From positions 1 to 42,004 of the forward strand of contig JAEUQF010000295.1 of the NCBI GenBank assembly GCA_016789745.1: a stretch of 42,004 nt of DNA, read 5' to 3'. Below the pieces are notes generated by a model. The model did no database searches, was not told where the DNA came from, and worked only from the letters and a program-made list of their open reading frames with translations. A program made the translations under genes and the position numbers. Source of the DNA: Bryobacterales bacterium (GTDB taxonomy: Bacteria; Acidobacteriota; Terriglobia; Bryobacterales; Bryobacteraceae). This document shows positions 27,778 through 36,685 of this stretch, piece after piece. Within the stretch, counting starts at the first letter, position 1. Each line of letters begins with the position of its first letter.

Positions 27778-29723
27778 ACGGGAACTGCGGCCGCTTGCAA
27801 CAACCGCGGATTCGGAGCCGGAATGCTGACGCACTCACGCGTGAAATCGAAGCGCTGCATGGTAATCGCGTGCGTCGGACAGCGCGAGGCGCACATCGCG
27901 CAGCGAATGCAGGTGGCTTCATCCTTCATCATCAACGCACCCATGTCGTTCAGTTGATCGACGCTGAACTGATCGATGGTGGCGCTATCGACGCCGAACT
28001 TCGACATCACCAACTCCCGCCCATCGCGGTCCTGCACCAGCGCGCCCAGACCAACCAGCCGGATCAACTTCTGCGGGCAGACGTCGACACAGCCATTGCA
28101 GGCTATGCAGATGGAAGTATCGAAGACCGTGTTGACGTTGCAGCGCAGGCAGCGCGAGGCCTGGAACCACGCCTCGTCTTCCGTATAGTTGATCTCGGTG
28201 TTCTCAATGGAACTGGCGCGGCGTTCCACAGCGAGTGCCGGCGGCTCTCTTCGGGGTATCCTGGTCCAGTTATCGACCATCGTATATCCCGCCGGCACCC
28301 ACTGCTTGCGCACCTGCACATCGGTGCGTGTACCTGTAAGAAAATCGTGCATCGAACGCGCGGCGATCTGCGCCGATGCAATGGCGTGAATGAACAGCTT
28401 CGGCCCATGCGCGATGTCGCCGCAGGCGAACACATCCGGAGCCGTAGTCTGGTAGGTTTCCGGGTTGACCTTGATCAGCCCGCGCGTACTCTCCACCCCA
28501 TCTTCCGGCGACAGAAACGACAGGTCCGACGTCTGCCCGATGGCGAACAGGATGGTATCCGCCTCGATGTCCACAACGTCGCCTTCATCGAAAGTAGGGT
28601 TGAACTTGCCGGAGTCATCAAACACCGAACTGCATTTCACCGTACGCAGTTTCGCGGCCTTGCCCTTCTCCAGCAGGATCTCCCTGGGGCCGCGGCTGTT
28701 ATAGAGCGTGATGCCCTCTTCTTCGCCTTCCTCGATCTCGCGAAGATCGGCGGGCATCTGTTGGCGTTGCTCTAAGCAGACCACCGCTACGTGCTTATCG
28801 CCGCTCATACGCAAAGCGGAGCGTGCGATGTCGTAGGCGGTCTGTTCGCCGCGGCCCATCTCGGCCTCGGTCTCCTCCCGGGTTTCCAGAGCATCGAAGG
28901 GGCGGACAGCGGAACGGGCTACGTCATACGCCACGTTGCCTCCGCCGATCACGACGATACGCCGCCCAAGCGGTAACGGTTTGCCCTCATTGAAGCTGCG
29001 CAGGAAGTCCAAGCCGTCGTAGACGCCTTCGGCTTCGGCGCCCGGTATGGCCAACTTTCGCCCCTTCGGCAACCCGATACCTAGGAAGATAGCCTTGTAA
29101 CCTTCCGCGCGCAGGCTCGCGATCGTAAAATCGCGGCCCAGGCGCATATTGCACTTCAACTCGACGCCCAGCGACAGAACCGCCCGGATCTCATGCCGCA
29201 CCAGATCGCGCGGCAGGCGGAACACCGGCACGCCCACCATCAACATGCCGCCCGGCTCGGAATACGACTCAAACACCGTAACCTTGTAGCCGATCTGCGC
29301 CAGATCATGCGCCACGGTCAGGCCCGACACCCCGGCCCCAACCACCGCAATGCGCTGGCCATTGCCTGATCCCGGCGGCAGCATCTTCTTGTTGCAGGCC
29401 TCCCGGTAGAAGGCATAGTCGCCCGTCTCCGGACCGTGCAACTCATTCACGAAGCGCTTCAGACCGCGGATGGTGACCGGCGAGTCCAGCGATCCGCGGC
29501 GGCAGTTCAGTTCGCAGGGCGCTCCGCAGACGCGCCCGCAGATCGACGCAAACGGATTGGTGGCGCGGATCTTGCGGTAGGCGTCTTCATAGCGCCCTTC
29601 GGCGATGGCATTGACATAGCCGCAGGCATCGGTGTGCACCGGACACGCGTCCTGGCACTTGATCATGCGGAGCCAGTAGTCGATGGCATCCGGCGGCTGA
29701 ATCTGATAAAGGGCTTCGGACAT
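27774..29723 (-). CDS. GltD-like FAD/NAD(P) oxidoreductase with C-terminal ferredoxin domain
   Basis: A 649-residue protein. The N-terminus resembles the iron-sulfur adaptor of glutamate synthase small subunits (CQDACPVHTDAC 23-34, CGRVCGAPCELNC 62-74). An FAD-binding fold (VVGAGVSGLTVAHDL from about 125) and an NAD(P) fold (VVIGGGNVAYDVA near 260) follow. The C-terminal 120 residues hold a Cys pair (CLRC) and two [4Fe-4S] motifs (CIACNGCVDVCP, CIRCAMCASRCP). It lacks any glutaminase partner, so ammonia assimilation is unlikely. Its place among cbb3 genes suggests electron delivery or maturation of the oxidase (inference). A GAGAGG site precedes the ATG. Confidence 0.88.
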   Translation of the reverse strand: MSEALYQIQPPDAIDYWLRMIKCQDACPVHTDACGYVNAIAEGRYEDAYRKIRATNPFASICGRVCGAPCELNCRRGSLDSPVTIRGLKRFVNELHGPETGDYAFYREACNKKMLPPGSGNGQRIAVVGAGVSGLTVAHDLAQIGYKVTVFESYSEPGGMLMVGVPVFRLPRDLVRHEIRAVLSLGVELKCNMRLGRDFTIASLRAEGYKAIFLGIGLPKGRKLAIPGAEAEGVYDGLDFLRSFNEGKPLPLGRRIVVIGGGNVAYDVARSAVRPFDALETREETEAEMGRGEQTAYDIARSALRMSGDKHVAVVCLEQRQQMPADLREIEEGEEEGITLYNSRGPREILLEKGKAAKLRTVKCSSVFDDSGKFNPTFDEGDVVDIEADTILFAIGQTSDLSFLSPEDGVESTRGLIKVNPETYQTTAPDVFACGDIAHGPKLFIHAIASAQIAARSMHDFLTGTRTDVQVRKQWVPAGYTMVDNWTRIPRREPPALAVERRASSIENTEINYTEDEAWFQASRCLRCNVNTVFDTSICIACNGCVDVCPQKLIRLVGLGALVQDRDGRELVMSKFGVDSATIDQFSVDQLNDMGALMMKDEATCIRCAMCASRCPTHAITMQRFDFTRECVSIPAPNPRLLQAAAVPV

Positions 29724-29743
29724 GAGTTCCTCTCAGGGCGGGG

Positions 29744-30052
29744 CTATTCCTCGGCACGGAAAGCGAACAGGATCACCGCCAGAAAGAATGCAGCGGCCAT
29801 AGCGGCGATGGCATACATCAGGCCGGGAGACGTCATGGTGGCGCGGTTGAACTGCTCGACCAGCGAACCGCGGTCCGGGTGGCTGACATCACCGTACATT
29901 TGCACGATCAGGTAACTGACGGCGCAGATCCCCACCACGATGTAGGTCGCTCTCAGGAACGGCGGTACGTTGGTATGCTTGCGCTCGCTGATCCAGCCGC
30001 CGGCGTAGTTTTCCAGGTCCTGATTCTCGTGAGTATCGGGCTTACTTGCCAT
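29744..30052 (-). CDS. Heme-free CcoP-like small membrane subunit
   Basis: A 102-residue protein with two membrane helices (about 34-53 and 79-98) and no CxxCH. Its N-terminal stretch (ENYAGGWISERKHTNVPPFLR) is placed like the cytoplasmic segment and helix of CcoP. It occupies the ccoP position, after ccoN, ccoO and the ccoQ-like gene. A GAGGAGG ribosome site is present. Its ATG lies inside the end of the ccoQ-like gene (11-base overlap). A true CcoP would be about 300 residues with two hemes, so this may be a reduced CcoP or an unrelated subunit. Confidence 0.65.
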   Translation of the reverse strand: MASKPDTHENQDLENYAGGWISERKHTNVPPFLRATYIVVGICAVSYLIVQMYGDVSHPDRGSLVEQFNRATMTSPGLMYAIAAMAAAFFLAVILFAFRAEE

Positions 30053-30212
30053 GGAGAGCCTCCTCGTCGTTCAACATGCGGTACTTGGGGTCTTCGCTAT
30101 CGGGGCCGAAGTACCCCTGGCTGAGGGAGCGGAAAAAGAAGTAGATCGCTCCCCCCAGGAAGAAAAAGAAAAGCAGATAGGCTACGTATACGCTGGGCCA
30201 GGTGTAGTCCAT
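30042..30212 (-). CDS. CcoQ/CcoS-like small membrane protein
   Basis: A 56-residue product from the ATG at 30212 with one strongly hydrophobic helix (VAYLLFFFFLGGAIYFFF) and a charged C-terminus (DSEDPKYRMLNDEE). Position after ccoO is that of ccoQ (fixQ); the tail is also like CcoS, which ends in a similar P-x-R-x-L-x-D pattern. A GAGAGG lies about eight bases before the start. It would stabilise or help assemble the oxidase. Confidence 0.75.
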   Translation of the reverse strand: MDYTWPSVYVAYLLFFFFLGGAIYFFFRSLSQGYFGPDSEDPKYRMLNDEEALHGK

Positions 30213-30216
30213 TGCA

Positions 30217-30786
30217 TTACCTCTCAAAGTCGTTATCGGGACGCCAGTTCTTGGCGCGGCCGAGCGTCTGCAGATACGCGACAATCGCCTGGAACTCCTG
30301 CTCGTTATTGGCGATCCAGGGATACGGCGGCATGATGGAACCCTGCACCAGGTCGCGCGGATTCTTGAAGTGCGTGCGATGCCACTGCATGTCGTACTTG
30401 CCACCAACGCGCGACAGATCCGGGCCCGTGCGCTTGGTGCCGAACATGTGGGGATTGTCGTAGACGAACTCATCCGGCGTGGAGATGGGCGAATCGACGC
30501 CGCGCCAGCCGGAGCGCTTCGTATCGGCCAGCAGCGTGCGCGTCTGCTGCGTATGGCAGTACCAGCAGCCCTCGCGCACGTAGATGGCCCGTCCCTGTAA
30601 CTGCTGTTCGTTCAACGGCTGCAGTTTGCCCGTCGGGCCCTTGGCCGGATCGCTGTTTTCAAACGGCCTGCCCCAGGTGGTGTCCACCATCGGAGGAACC
30701 ACCGTCGTCAGCAGGCCGCCGATCATGAAAAACACAACAGAAGCCGCGGCGAAGATCGGAGTGCTTTTATCAGAATTCGGAATCAT
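30217..30786 (-). CDS. ccoO: cbb3-type oxidase monoheme cytochrome c subunit CcoO (FixO)
   Basis: A 189-residue protein, slightly shorter than typical CcoO (about 200). One N-terminal membrane anchor (9-30) is followed by CWYCH (74-78), the CcoO-type heme site preceded by the characteristic GRAIYVREG, and the axial Met region QGSIMPPYPWI. PDEFVYDNPHMFGTKRTGPDL is the family's conserved interior stretch. It passes electrons to CcoN. A GGGAGG precedes the start; the CcoN gene ends 18 bases upstream. Confidence 0.93.
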   Translation of the reverse strand: MIPNSDKSTPIFAAASVVFFMIGGLLTTVVPPMVDTTWGRPFENSDPAKGPTGKLQPLNEQQLQGRAIYVREGCWYCHTQQTRTLLADTKRSGWRGVDSPISTPDEFVYDNPHMFGTKRTGPDLSRVGGKYDMQWHRTHFKNPRDLVQGSIMPPYPWIANNEQEFQAIVAYLQTLGRAKNWRPDNDFER

Positions 30787-30804
30787 GAGTATGCCTCCCT
30801 TGCC

Positions 30805-32217
30805 TTAGACAGATGCCACCTGGGTCTCGGGCTTGGCGCCCTGGCTATCCACCACCGTGGCCATGATGTTGTAGAGGAACAGGACAATGCCGGCGAACAT
30901 GAAGATGCCGGAGAAGAACCGGACCATCCAGATGGGCTTCAGCGCGATCACCGTGTCGATGAACGGAATGCTGGGGTTATTCCACTGCCACCCCTGCCAG
31001 AAGCCGCCCAGCCACAGCGTGACGAAGAACCCGATCCCGCCGATCATGAAGAACCAGTAACTCCAGTTGGCCAGCGCATCGGAGTGCAGCTTCACGTTCC
31101 ACATGCGGGGCACCACATAGTAGGTTCCGGCGATAGCGAAGAAGCTGAAAGCCCCGAGCACCGCCATGTGTGCGTGGCCCGGAATCCAGTCCGTCTTCGA
31201 CACAATCGCGTTCACCGTACGCAGCGAGTGCATCGGTCCCTGGAAGCAGGTGAGCAGGTAGAACACCACGCCGCTCATCAGGAACTTCAGCGATACGTTC
31301 TCCCGCAGCAGCGGCCAATTGCCTTTCATCGTGGCGAAGAAGTTACCCACCACCGTCCAAACCGGCACCAGCAGCATCACCGAGAAGGCAATCGAGATGG
31401 TCTGCAGCCACTGGCTGATGGGCCCGTGCAGCATGTGGTGCGCGCCGGTCCACACATAGAAAAACGCCAGCGACCAGAAGCCGATCATCGACAACTTGTG
31501 GCTATAGAGCGGAATGTTGCCCGACTTCGGAATGAAGTAGTAAGCCAGCGCCAAACCCACCGGGGTAAAGATGAGGCCCACGGCGTTGTGCACATACATC
31601 CAGTTCAGGTTGGCCTGGTTGACGCCGGTGGTGAGCAGGGTGCCGAAGTTCCCGGTCAGATAAACGAAGGCCGTCCACAGAATGCAGCCCATGGTGTACC
31701 AAAGCGAGACATACATCTGCTGGTACTTGCGCGTGGCCACCGTGGCGAACACGTTAAAGCCGAACATGATCCACGCCACCACCACCAGCACGTCCAACGG
31801 CAGCGGCAGTTCACCGTATTCGAAGCCCTGGTTCCAACCGGCCAACAGGCTGACCACCGCGCCCAGAACGATGACGTTCCACAGCGCCGCGGTTGCCACG
31901 CCCAGCTTCTCGCTCCACAACTTCACCCCGCACAGGCGCGGCACCAGGTAGTAGACCAGGCCCATGTCCGCCGCCAGCAGCCAGCCGAACAGCATGCCGT
32001 TGACATGCAGCGGACGCAGCCGGCCGTAGCTGAGCGCCGCGATGTTGCCCAGCATCTCCGGCCACACAAACTTCGCCGCGATCATGATGGCGACAATGCC
32101 GACGATAAAGAAGTAGCCGACCGCGCTTAACAGAAACCACTTCGCGGTGGTATCGGTATGGACGGCGGCGCCCGCCGTCGTCGAGGAATAGGCTGATGCT
32201 TGCTTCTCAGCTGCCAT
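30805..32217 (-). CDS. ccoN: cbb3-type cytochrome c oxidase catalytic subunit CcoN (FixN)
   Basis: Start at the ATG at 32217 (MAAEKQASAY), with AGGGAG upstream; an apparent N-terminal extension overlaps the heptaheme gene and is noise. The 470-residue, roughly 12-helix protein has the expected ligands: H71 for heme b, H210 and H260-H261 for CuB, H348 and H350 for the hemes (PGHAHM), and Y254, 44 residues after H210, the spacing of the cross-linked Tyr in known CcoN. It reduces O2 to water while pumping protons. It lacks the helix-11 extension features of aa3 oxidases. Confidence 0.95.
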   Translation of the reverse strand: MAAEKQASAYSSTTAGAAVHTDTTAKWFLLSAVGYFFIVGIVAIMIAAKFVWPEMLGNIAALSYGRLRPLHVNGMLFGWLLAADMGLVYYLVPRLCGVKLWSEKLGVATAALWNVIVLGAVVSLLAGWNQGFEYGELPLPLDVLVVVAWIMFGFNVFATVATRKYQQMYVSLWYTMGCILWTAFVYLTGNFGTLLTTGVNQANLNWMYVHNAVGLIFTPVGLALAYYFIPKSGNIPLYSHKLSMIGFWSLAFFYVWTGAHHMLHGPISQWLQTISIAFSVMLLVPVWTVVGNFFATMKGNWPLLRENVSLKFLMSGVVFYLLTCFQGPMHSLRTVNAIVSKTDWIPGHAHMAVLGAFSFFAIAGTYYVVPRMWNVKLHSDALANWSYWFFMIGGIGFFVTLWLGGFWQGWQWNNPSIPFIDTVIALKPIWMVRFFSGIFMFAGIVLFLYNIMATVVDSQGAKPETQVASV

Positions 32218-32222
32218 GGACG

Positions 32223-34028
32223 TTATCTCCCTGCTCTCAATTGCGGTCTGGCCGAAGCCTGGGTGAGACTGCGGATGTAATTCACAAGGTCGCCGGCTTC
32301 GCGCTGGCTGAGGCCGTAATCCACCCAAGGCGGCATCGCGGTGCCCTGCACGCCGTAGAGGATGGACTCCAGCAGGCGCTGGTCGGACAGCGACGCCACA
32401 AACGGGTGGTTGCGCAGGTTGCGCGGATGCGGAAGCATGTCGAGCGAGTTGGGACCCTTGCCGTCGGCCTTGCGTCCATGACAACCCGTGCAGCGGGCCA
32501 GGAACGTCTGCTCGCCGCGGGCGATGGAATCCTTGGCCGATGCCACCGGGTTCTTCTCCGGCACCTTGCGGGCCTTCAGTTCGCGTCGCTTTTCTTTCAC
32601 AAAGGTGGACTCCACGTGATCGAGCAACGCCTGGATCTGCTGCTCATTGAGCACCTTCTCCCAGGCCGGCATCGACGTGCCGTGAACACCCTTCTGGATG
32701 GAAGCAACGAAGCGGTCACGCGGCTTGCTGTTCATGAAGGCGACCTTCGTCAAGTCGCGCGGCGACGGATCGATGTAAAGAGCCACCGGTCCGGCCCCAT
32801 CGCCCTTGTCGCCATGGCAGCGGGCGCAAAGCGCCTTGTAGGTGTCGGCCGGCGCGCCCAGTGCCGGCGGCGTCTTCAACGTCGCCAGATAGGCCGTCAT
32901 CGCTTCGAAGTCCGCCACGGCGAACTTGAACGCCGGCATAATGGAATCCGGCATGCGGCCGCGCGGATTCTTGAAGTGATCCACCAGCCACTCGTTGTCC
33001 TTCATCAGCGCTTCGAAGCTGAGGTCCGGAGCGATGCCGCCGTCCTTATCGCCGATCTTGTGACAGGCCGCGCAGGCGCGGTCTTCCACCAGTTGCTTGC
33101 CGCGCGCCACGACATCGGCGGCCCCCGGCGCAACCGGCTTCGTATCGGAGACGGACGCGGCATCATGCAGCCGCGACCGGAAGACCGACAGCGACGTCTC
33201 GGTCAGGTTGACGCCGCGCCGGCTCTTCAGGAAAATCACCAGCGCCTTCACATCGGCCGGGCTCAGGTTGAACTTCGGCATGAAGGAACTGGCCATGCCG
33301 GCCCGCGGGTCGACGATGGATTCGGTCAGGTAATCGATCTTGAACTTCTTGCCGGCTTCGCTGAGTTCGGGTCCCAGCACGCCGTCCGACATGCCTTCAA
33401 TACGGTGGCAGCCGTAGCAGTTAGACTCGAAGAACAATTGCCTGCCGCGGTTCAGCACCGGCGTCTGCGCGAAATTCTCTTCGCTATGGCACTGGGCACA
33501 GGCGGCCTGCATGTATTCCTTGCCCTTCAAACCGGGCAGCAGATCCTTGCGCCACGGCTCCTGGGTGACATAGCCGAGCAGCGGCTCCGGCCAGTAATGG
33601 TCTTCGCCGTGCGCGTAGTGTTCACTCAGGCCGCGGCCCTGGCCCTCGTGACAAACCGTGCAGCCGAAATCGTTGAACTTGTGGCGGCGTTCCCACACGC
33701 CGTTGCGCTGCACGTCGCCCAACTCCTTCAGGTAGGGATGCGTCTTCAAAGGCTGGGCATGGCCGGCAAAGCGCGGGTCGTCCGACGCGATATGGCAGGT
33801 GGTGCAACGGTCCACGCGCGAGTCGCCGAAGCTGGTCACAATGATCTGTTCAATGCGCGGGCTGCGCCCGTTCATCTCATTGCGTTCGGCGTCGCTCTTG
33901 GTCTGCGTGCGCACCTGGTCGAAATAGGCGGTCTGGTAGCGCTCCCACTTATGGAAGAACTGGTCGTAGAAGACCACACCGTGAACCGCGAAAACCACGA
34001 GGCTGGCTATGGCAAGTGGCAGTTTCAT
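32223..34028 (-). CDS. Membrane-anchored heptaheme c-type cytochrome
   Basis: Start at the ATG at 34028, preceded by AAGGAGA. The 601-residue protein has one N-terminal helix (2-20) and seven CxxCH sites: C75, C123, C177, C204, C319, C401 and C513. The last four each begin a monoheme cytochrome c domain with a matching downstream Met motif (FMPKF 249-253, IMPAF 363-367, SMPAW 452-456, AMPPW 564-568). The first three lie in a region of a different, multiheme type. It sits ten bases after cytochrome b and five before ccoN. No separate c1 or CcoP gene is present, so this protein probably does both jobs, connecting the reductase with the oxidase (inference). Confidence 0.92.
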   Translation of the reverse strand: MKLPLAIASLVVFAVHGVVFYDQFFHKWERYQTAYFDQVRTQTKSDAERNEMNGRSPRIEQIIVTSFGDSRVDRCTTCHIASDDPRFAGHAQPLKTHPYLKELGDVQRNGVWERRHKFNDFGCTVCHEGQGRGLSEHYAHGEDHYWPEPLLGYVTQEPWRKDLLPGLKGKEYMQAACAQCHSEENFAQTPVLNRGRQLFFESNCYGCHRIEGMSDGVLGPELSEAGKKFKIDYLTESIVDPRAGMASSFMPKFNLSPADVKALVIFLKSRRGVNLTETSLSVFRSRLHDAASVSDTKPVAPGAADVVARGKQLVEDRACAACHKIGDKDGGIAPDLSFEALMKDNEWLVDHFKNPRGRMPDSIMPAFKFAVADFEAMTAYLATLKTPPALGAPADTYKALCARCHGDKGDGAGPVALYIDPSPRDLTKVAFMNSKPRDRFVASIQKGVHGTSMPAWEKVLNEQQIQALLDHVESTFVKEKRRELKARKVPEKNPVASAKDSIARGEQTFLARCTGCHGRKADGKGPNSLDMLPHPRNLRNHPFVASLSDQRLLESILYGVQGTAMPPWVDYGLSQREAGDLVNYIRSLTQASARPQLRAGR

Positions 34029-34038
34029 GGGTGTCTCC

Positions 34039-35319
34039 TTACCAGGGCAAAACGAATTCCCAGTTGGGTCCGCGGAACAGCGTGCCAATGATGATGAGGA
34101 TGATGTTCACCACGGCAAAGGTGACAAAGAGCGTATTCGGAAGCAGCCGCTCTTTCGCGAACCAACGGCCGGTGCCGCCCGGCTTGCGCTCCAGATAAGG
34201 CGCAAGAATCAGCAGCAGCACTTCGATACCAGGGATGCCGACACCACCCCAGAACGCCGAGTAACTCACCAGCTCCTGCAGACCCAGGAAGTACCAGGGC
34301 GCCTTGGCGGGATTCGGCGGATGCATCACGTTCACTGGTTCTTCGAGCGGCGCGTGGAACAGCAGCGACACCACAAGAAGCACCGCGATCGTCAACACAA
34401 ACACCAGCAACTCGGCCATCAGCAGATGCGGCCAGGCCGATACGGTGTTCTCCGGAACGTTGCCCACCTTGGTGAACGGGCCGCGCACAATGCCCATCAG
34501 GCCGAACGACTGTTTCGGCGCCGGCGACGCAATCACCTGCACGCTCATCGCTTCCGTTCCCGGGGCGATGTCGGCTTCCGGCGGGCGTGACAACCCGCCA
34601 TCCTTGCGGATGCGCCAGAAGTGCAGAGCGATCATCAGCGTCATCACCATGGGCAACACCACCACGTGCAGCACATAGAAGCGCAGCAACGCTTCCTGGC
34701 CCACCTGTGTGTCGCCCAACATCAGAAACTTGATCTTGTCGCCGACAAAGGGCGCATACCCCGCGATGGCCGTACCCACCGTGATGGCCCAGAAGGCCAA
34801 CTGATCCCACGGCAGCAGGTAGCCGGTGAAGCTGGAGAACATCGTCAATAGAAACAGCACGACGCCCAGCACCCAGTTAAACTCCCGCGGCTTCTTATAG
34901 GAACCCGTCAGAAACACGCGGCACATATGAAGGAACACCGCCGCCACCATCGCATGCGCGCCCCAGCGATGCATGTTGCGCAGGAACGTGCCGAAGGCAA
35001 CCGACCCGCGCAGATCCAACATCCGGTCATAAGCCTGCGTGGTGCTGGGCACGTAGTAAAACATGAGCAGCACACCGCTGACCGTCAAGGCTATGAAGAG
35101 GAATAAGGAAATGAGGCCGAGTCCGAACGTATAGGTGGCTTTCAGCGTATGCCGATTGACCTTCACCGGATGAATATGAAGAAAGAAATTGGTGAAGGAG
35201 GTCTGCGCCTGGCCCAGTTCGGAGCTCGGCAAGGGGTGGCGGAAGATCGACGACCAGAGATTGCGAGGCAAGTCCCGCCAGACGTTCTCGCGCGGTGTGA
35301 CCTTCGTATTGGCGCTCAT
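34039..35319 (-). CDS. Cytochrome b of a bc/b6f-type quinol:cytochrome c reductase
   Basis: A 426-residue protein combining cytochrome b6-like and subunit IV-like parts. Heme ligands are H117/H131 in one helix and H218/H233 in another; the 15-residue step of the second pair is the b6f spacing. [16 protein letters not shown] and [10 protein letters not shown] are conserved b6-type stretches. The quinol-site motif, PEWY in many species, reads APWY here (340-343). Its start overlaps the Rieske stop (ATGA). It oxidises quinol, probably menaquinol given the altered motif (inference), and passes electrons to the Rieske cluster. Confidence 0.93.
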   Translation of the reverse strand: MSANTKVTPRENVWRDLPRNLWSSIFRHPLPSSELGQAQTSFTNFFLHIHPVKVNRHTLKATYTFGLGLISLFLFIALTVSGVLLMFYYVPSTTQAYDRMLDLRGSVAFGTFLRNMHRWGAHAMVAAVFLHMCRVFLTGSYKKPREFNWVLGVVLFLLTMFSSFTGYLLPWDQLAFWAITVGTAIAGYAPFVGDKIKFLMLGDTQVGQEALLRFYVLHVVVLPMVMTLMIALHFWRIRKDGGLSRPPEADIAPGTEAMSVQVIASPAPKQSFGLMGIVRGPFTKVGNVPENTVSAWPHLLMAELLVFVLTIAVLLVVSLLFHAPLEEPVNVMHPPNPAKAPWYFLGLQELVSYSAFWGGVGIPGIEVLLLILAPYLERKPGGTGRWFAKERLLPNTLFVTFAVVNIILIIIGTLFRGPNWEFVLPW

Positions 35320-35792
35320 ATATTCAGGTAGGTTCCGGGCTTGATCTGAATGTTCGTATCGACTTCAAGATCGCCGTTCGGGGCGAGTTTCACCTGGTAC
35401 CAGGGCAGCGGCGACGGCGCCGGCCCGGCCGTCACATTGCCGTCCTGGTCATACCGCGACCCATGGCAGGGACAGGCAAAGCCGGTGTCGGCGACGCCGA
35501 TAATACAGCCCAGGTGCGTACAGGTGGTGGAAATGACCGCGACCTGGTTGCCCTCGCGCGCCACGCAGATGCGGCGCTGCTCGATGGCGATGCGCGCGCC
35601 GGAGGGGAACGCGTCAGGCCGTCCGATGGAGAAGCGGCTGGGCGCCCCGTAAGTGGCCCGCGGCTTCAGGAAGACAAAGTTGGCAAGCGCGCTGATGATG
35701 GCACTACCGGCCAGTGCGAAGCTGCTGACCCAGGCTAGGAAGTGACGGCGTTCGCCGGTCTCAGCGGGTGCGGTCGGGGTGGGATGACTCAT
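35316..35792 (-). CDS. Rieske [2Fe-2S] protein of the quinol:cytochrome c reductase
   Basis: A 158-residue protein with an N-terminal Tat-free membrane anchor (about 17-45) and both cluster motifs, CTHLGC and CPCHGS, each giving one Cys and one His to the [2Fe-2S] centre. It accepts an electron from quinol at cytochrome b and hands it to a c-type heme. The ATG has GGAGAATAAGG just before it and lies within the end of the upstream small gene (32-base overlap). Length is usual for the family. Confidence 0.95.
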   Translation of the reverse strand: MSHPTPTAPAETGERRHFLAWVSSFALAGSAIISALANFVFLKPRATYGAPSRFSIGRPDAFPSGARIAIEQRRICVAREGNQVAVISTTCTHLGCIIGVADTGFACPCHGSRYDQDGNVTAGPAPSPLPWYQVKLAPNGDLEVDTNIQIKPGTYLNI

Positions 35793-35982
35793 CCTTATTC
35801 TCCATGGAGGATCGAACCAGTTCGTCCAGGTCAGACCAGAACACCTGGTACTTGGTCTCTTCGATGTTGCGAAAGAGATCCTTCTTGACGGCGTAGATAA
35901 ACAGGCACACTCCGGCCAGACCCATCGATATGCTGGCAGCTAGCGCAACCCAGGTAAGTTCCACGCCCATGATTACGGGCAT
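35761..35982 (-). CDS. CcoS-like small membrane protein, first gene of the respiratory locus
   Basis: A 73-residue product if the ATG at 35982 is used; ATGs at 36006 and 35970 are possible and no ribosome site decides. One membrane helix ([21 protein letters not shown]) leads to a charged tail ([22 protein letters not shown]) resembling the CcoS pattern of a helix followed by an acidic motif. CcoS acts in cofactor insertion into cbb3 oxidase. The gene overlaps the Rieske gene, so the two are co-expressed. Confidence 0.65.
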   Translation of the reverse strand: MPVIMGVELTWVALAASISMGLAGVCLFIYAVKKDLFRNIEETKYQVFWSDLDELVRSSMENKDESSHPDRTR

Positions 35983-36127
35983 AACAGGGTGCAGCCTGGA
36001 TGCCAAAACGAAAGGAACTGTTTTTCAACAACTTAGGGGTGCAATACGGGTGTCTTGCGCAGCTACACCCAAATGGACGGGGTTTATTTTGGGGGTTTTC
36101 CCACAGTCGCGCAGGGTGGGTGAAAGT

Positions 36128-36685
36128 TCAGCAGCGCTCGCGCGTGCTCACACTTGTACCACTCACTAACTCGATCAGTTTCATAGGAATTGCCAGCGCA
36201 AAACTCAATACCAGGCCGGGCATCATCCGCATGTCTTCCCCAAAACTGCGGCTGTCCTTCCCGATCGTCATCGCCCCCGCACGCATGATGTGCAGGTTGA
36301 ACAGCACCGACAGAATCGAGAACGCCACCGAGGCCAGAATGCTGTTGCGCAGGTTCGGCGTACCGCGCAGCGAATGCAGGCAGAACTCGATCAGGTGAGC
36401 AAACGCCGGCACGATCAGCACCGCCGCCAGCGTGCCTTTGCGTGGTGGCGTGATACGGCCCATCTGCTGCGAAATGGCGCCGTAGAATCCGGCGGTCAAC
36501 AGGCGGTAGACAAAGTCGGCCAGCATTGCAGAACGGGCCGCGTCCCATCCCGCCGACAGGTTCGCCAGCAGAAAGATAACCGCGCGCGGCACGGCACTAA
36601 AGAAGGCGACCTTCCAGTTCCAACGGCGAAGCAGCATTTCGCCCGGGTTTCGAATCAGTTCTGCGAAGGCGGCAGCAATGGTCAT
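36128..36685 (-). CDS. Polytopic membrane protein of unknown function
   Basis: A 185-residue protein with about four hydrophobic segments (FFSAVPRAVIFLLANLS, FVYRLLTAGFYGAI, AAVLIVPAFAHLIEF, ILASVAFSILSVLFNLHIMR and a last one near the C-terminus). The start overlaps the mutM stop as ATGA, so it is expressed with mutM. No family is recognised. About 145 bases without a gene separate it from the respiratory locus; no clear promoter or FNR-type site was found there. Confidence 0.7.
   Translation of the reverse strand: MTIAAAFAELIRNPGEMLLRRWNWKVAFFSAVPRAVIFLLANLSAGWDAARSAMLADFVYRLLTAGFYGAISQQMGRITPPRKGTLAAVLIVPAFAHLIEFCLHSLRGTPNLRNSILASVAFSILSVLFNLHIMRAGAMTIGKDSRSFGEDMRMMPGLVLSFALAIPMKLIELVSGTSVSTRERC

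Noticed and set aside
27774..29723. Glutamate synthase small subunit
   Set aside because: No large subunit is nearby, and the added C-terminal ferredoxin domain and cbb3 context argue against ammonia assimilation.
32218..32484. An N-terminal extension of CcoN
   Set aside because: The extra 89 residues overlap the heptaheme gene in another frame and read as noise; a ribosome site favours the ATG at 32217.
36007..36127. Possible FNR/CRP-type site upstream of the respiratory locus
   Set aside because: No TTGAT-N4-ATCAA-like dyad was found, and no convincing -35/-10 pair could be assigned.
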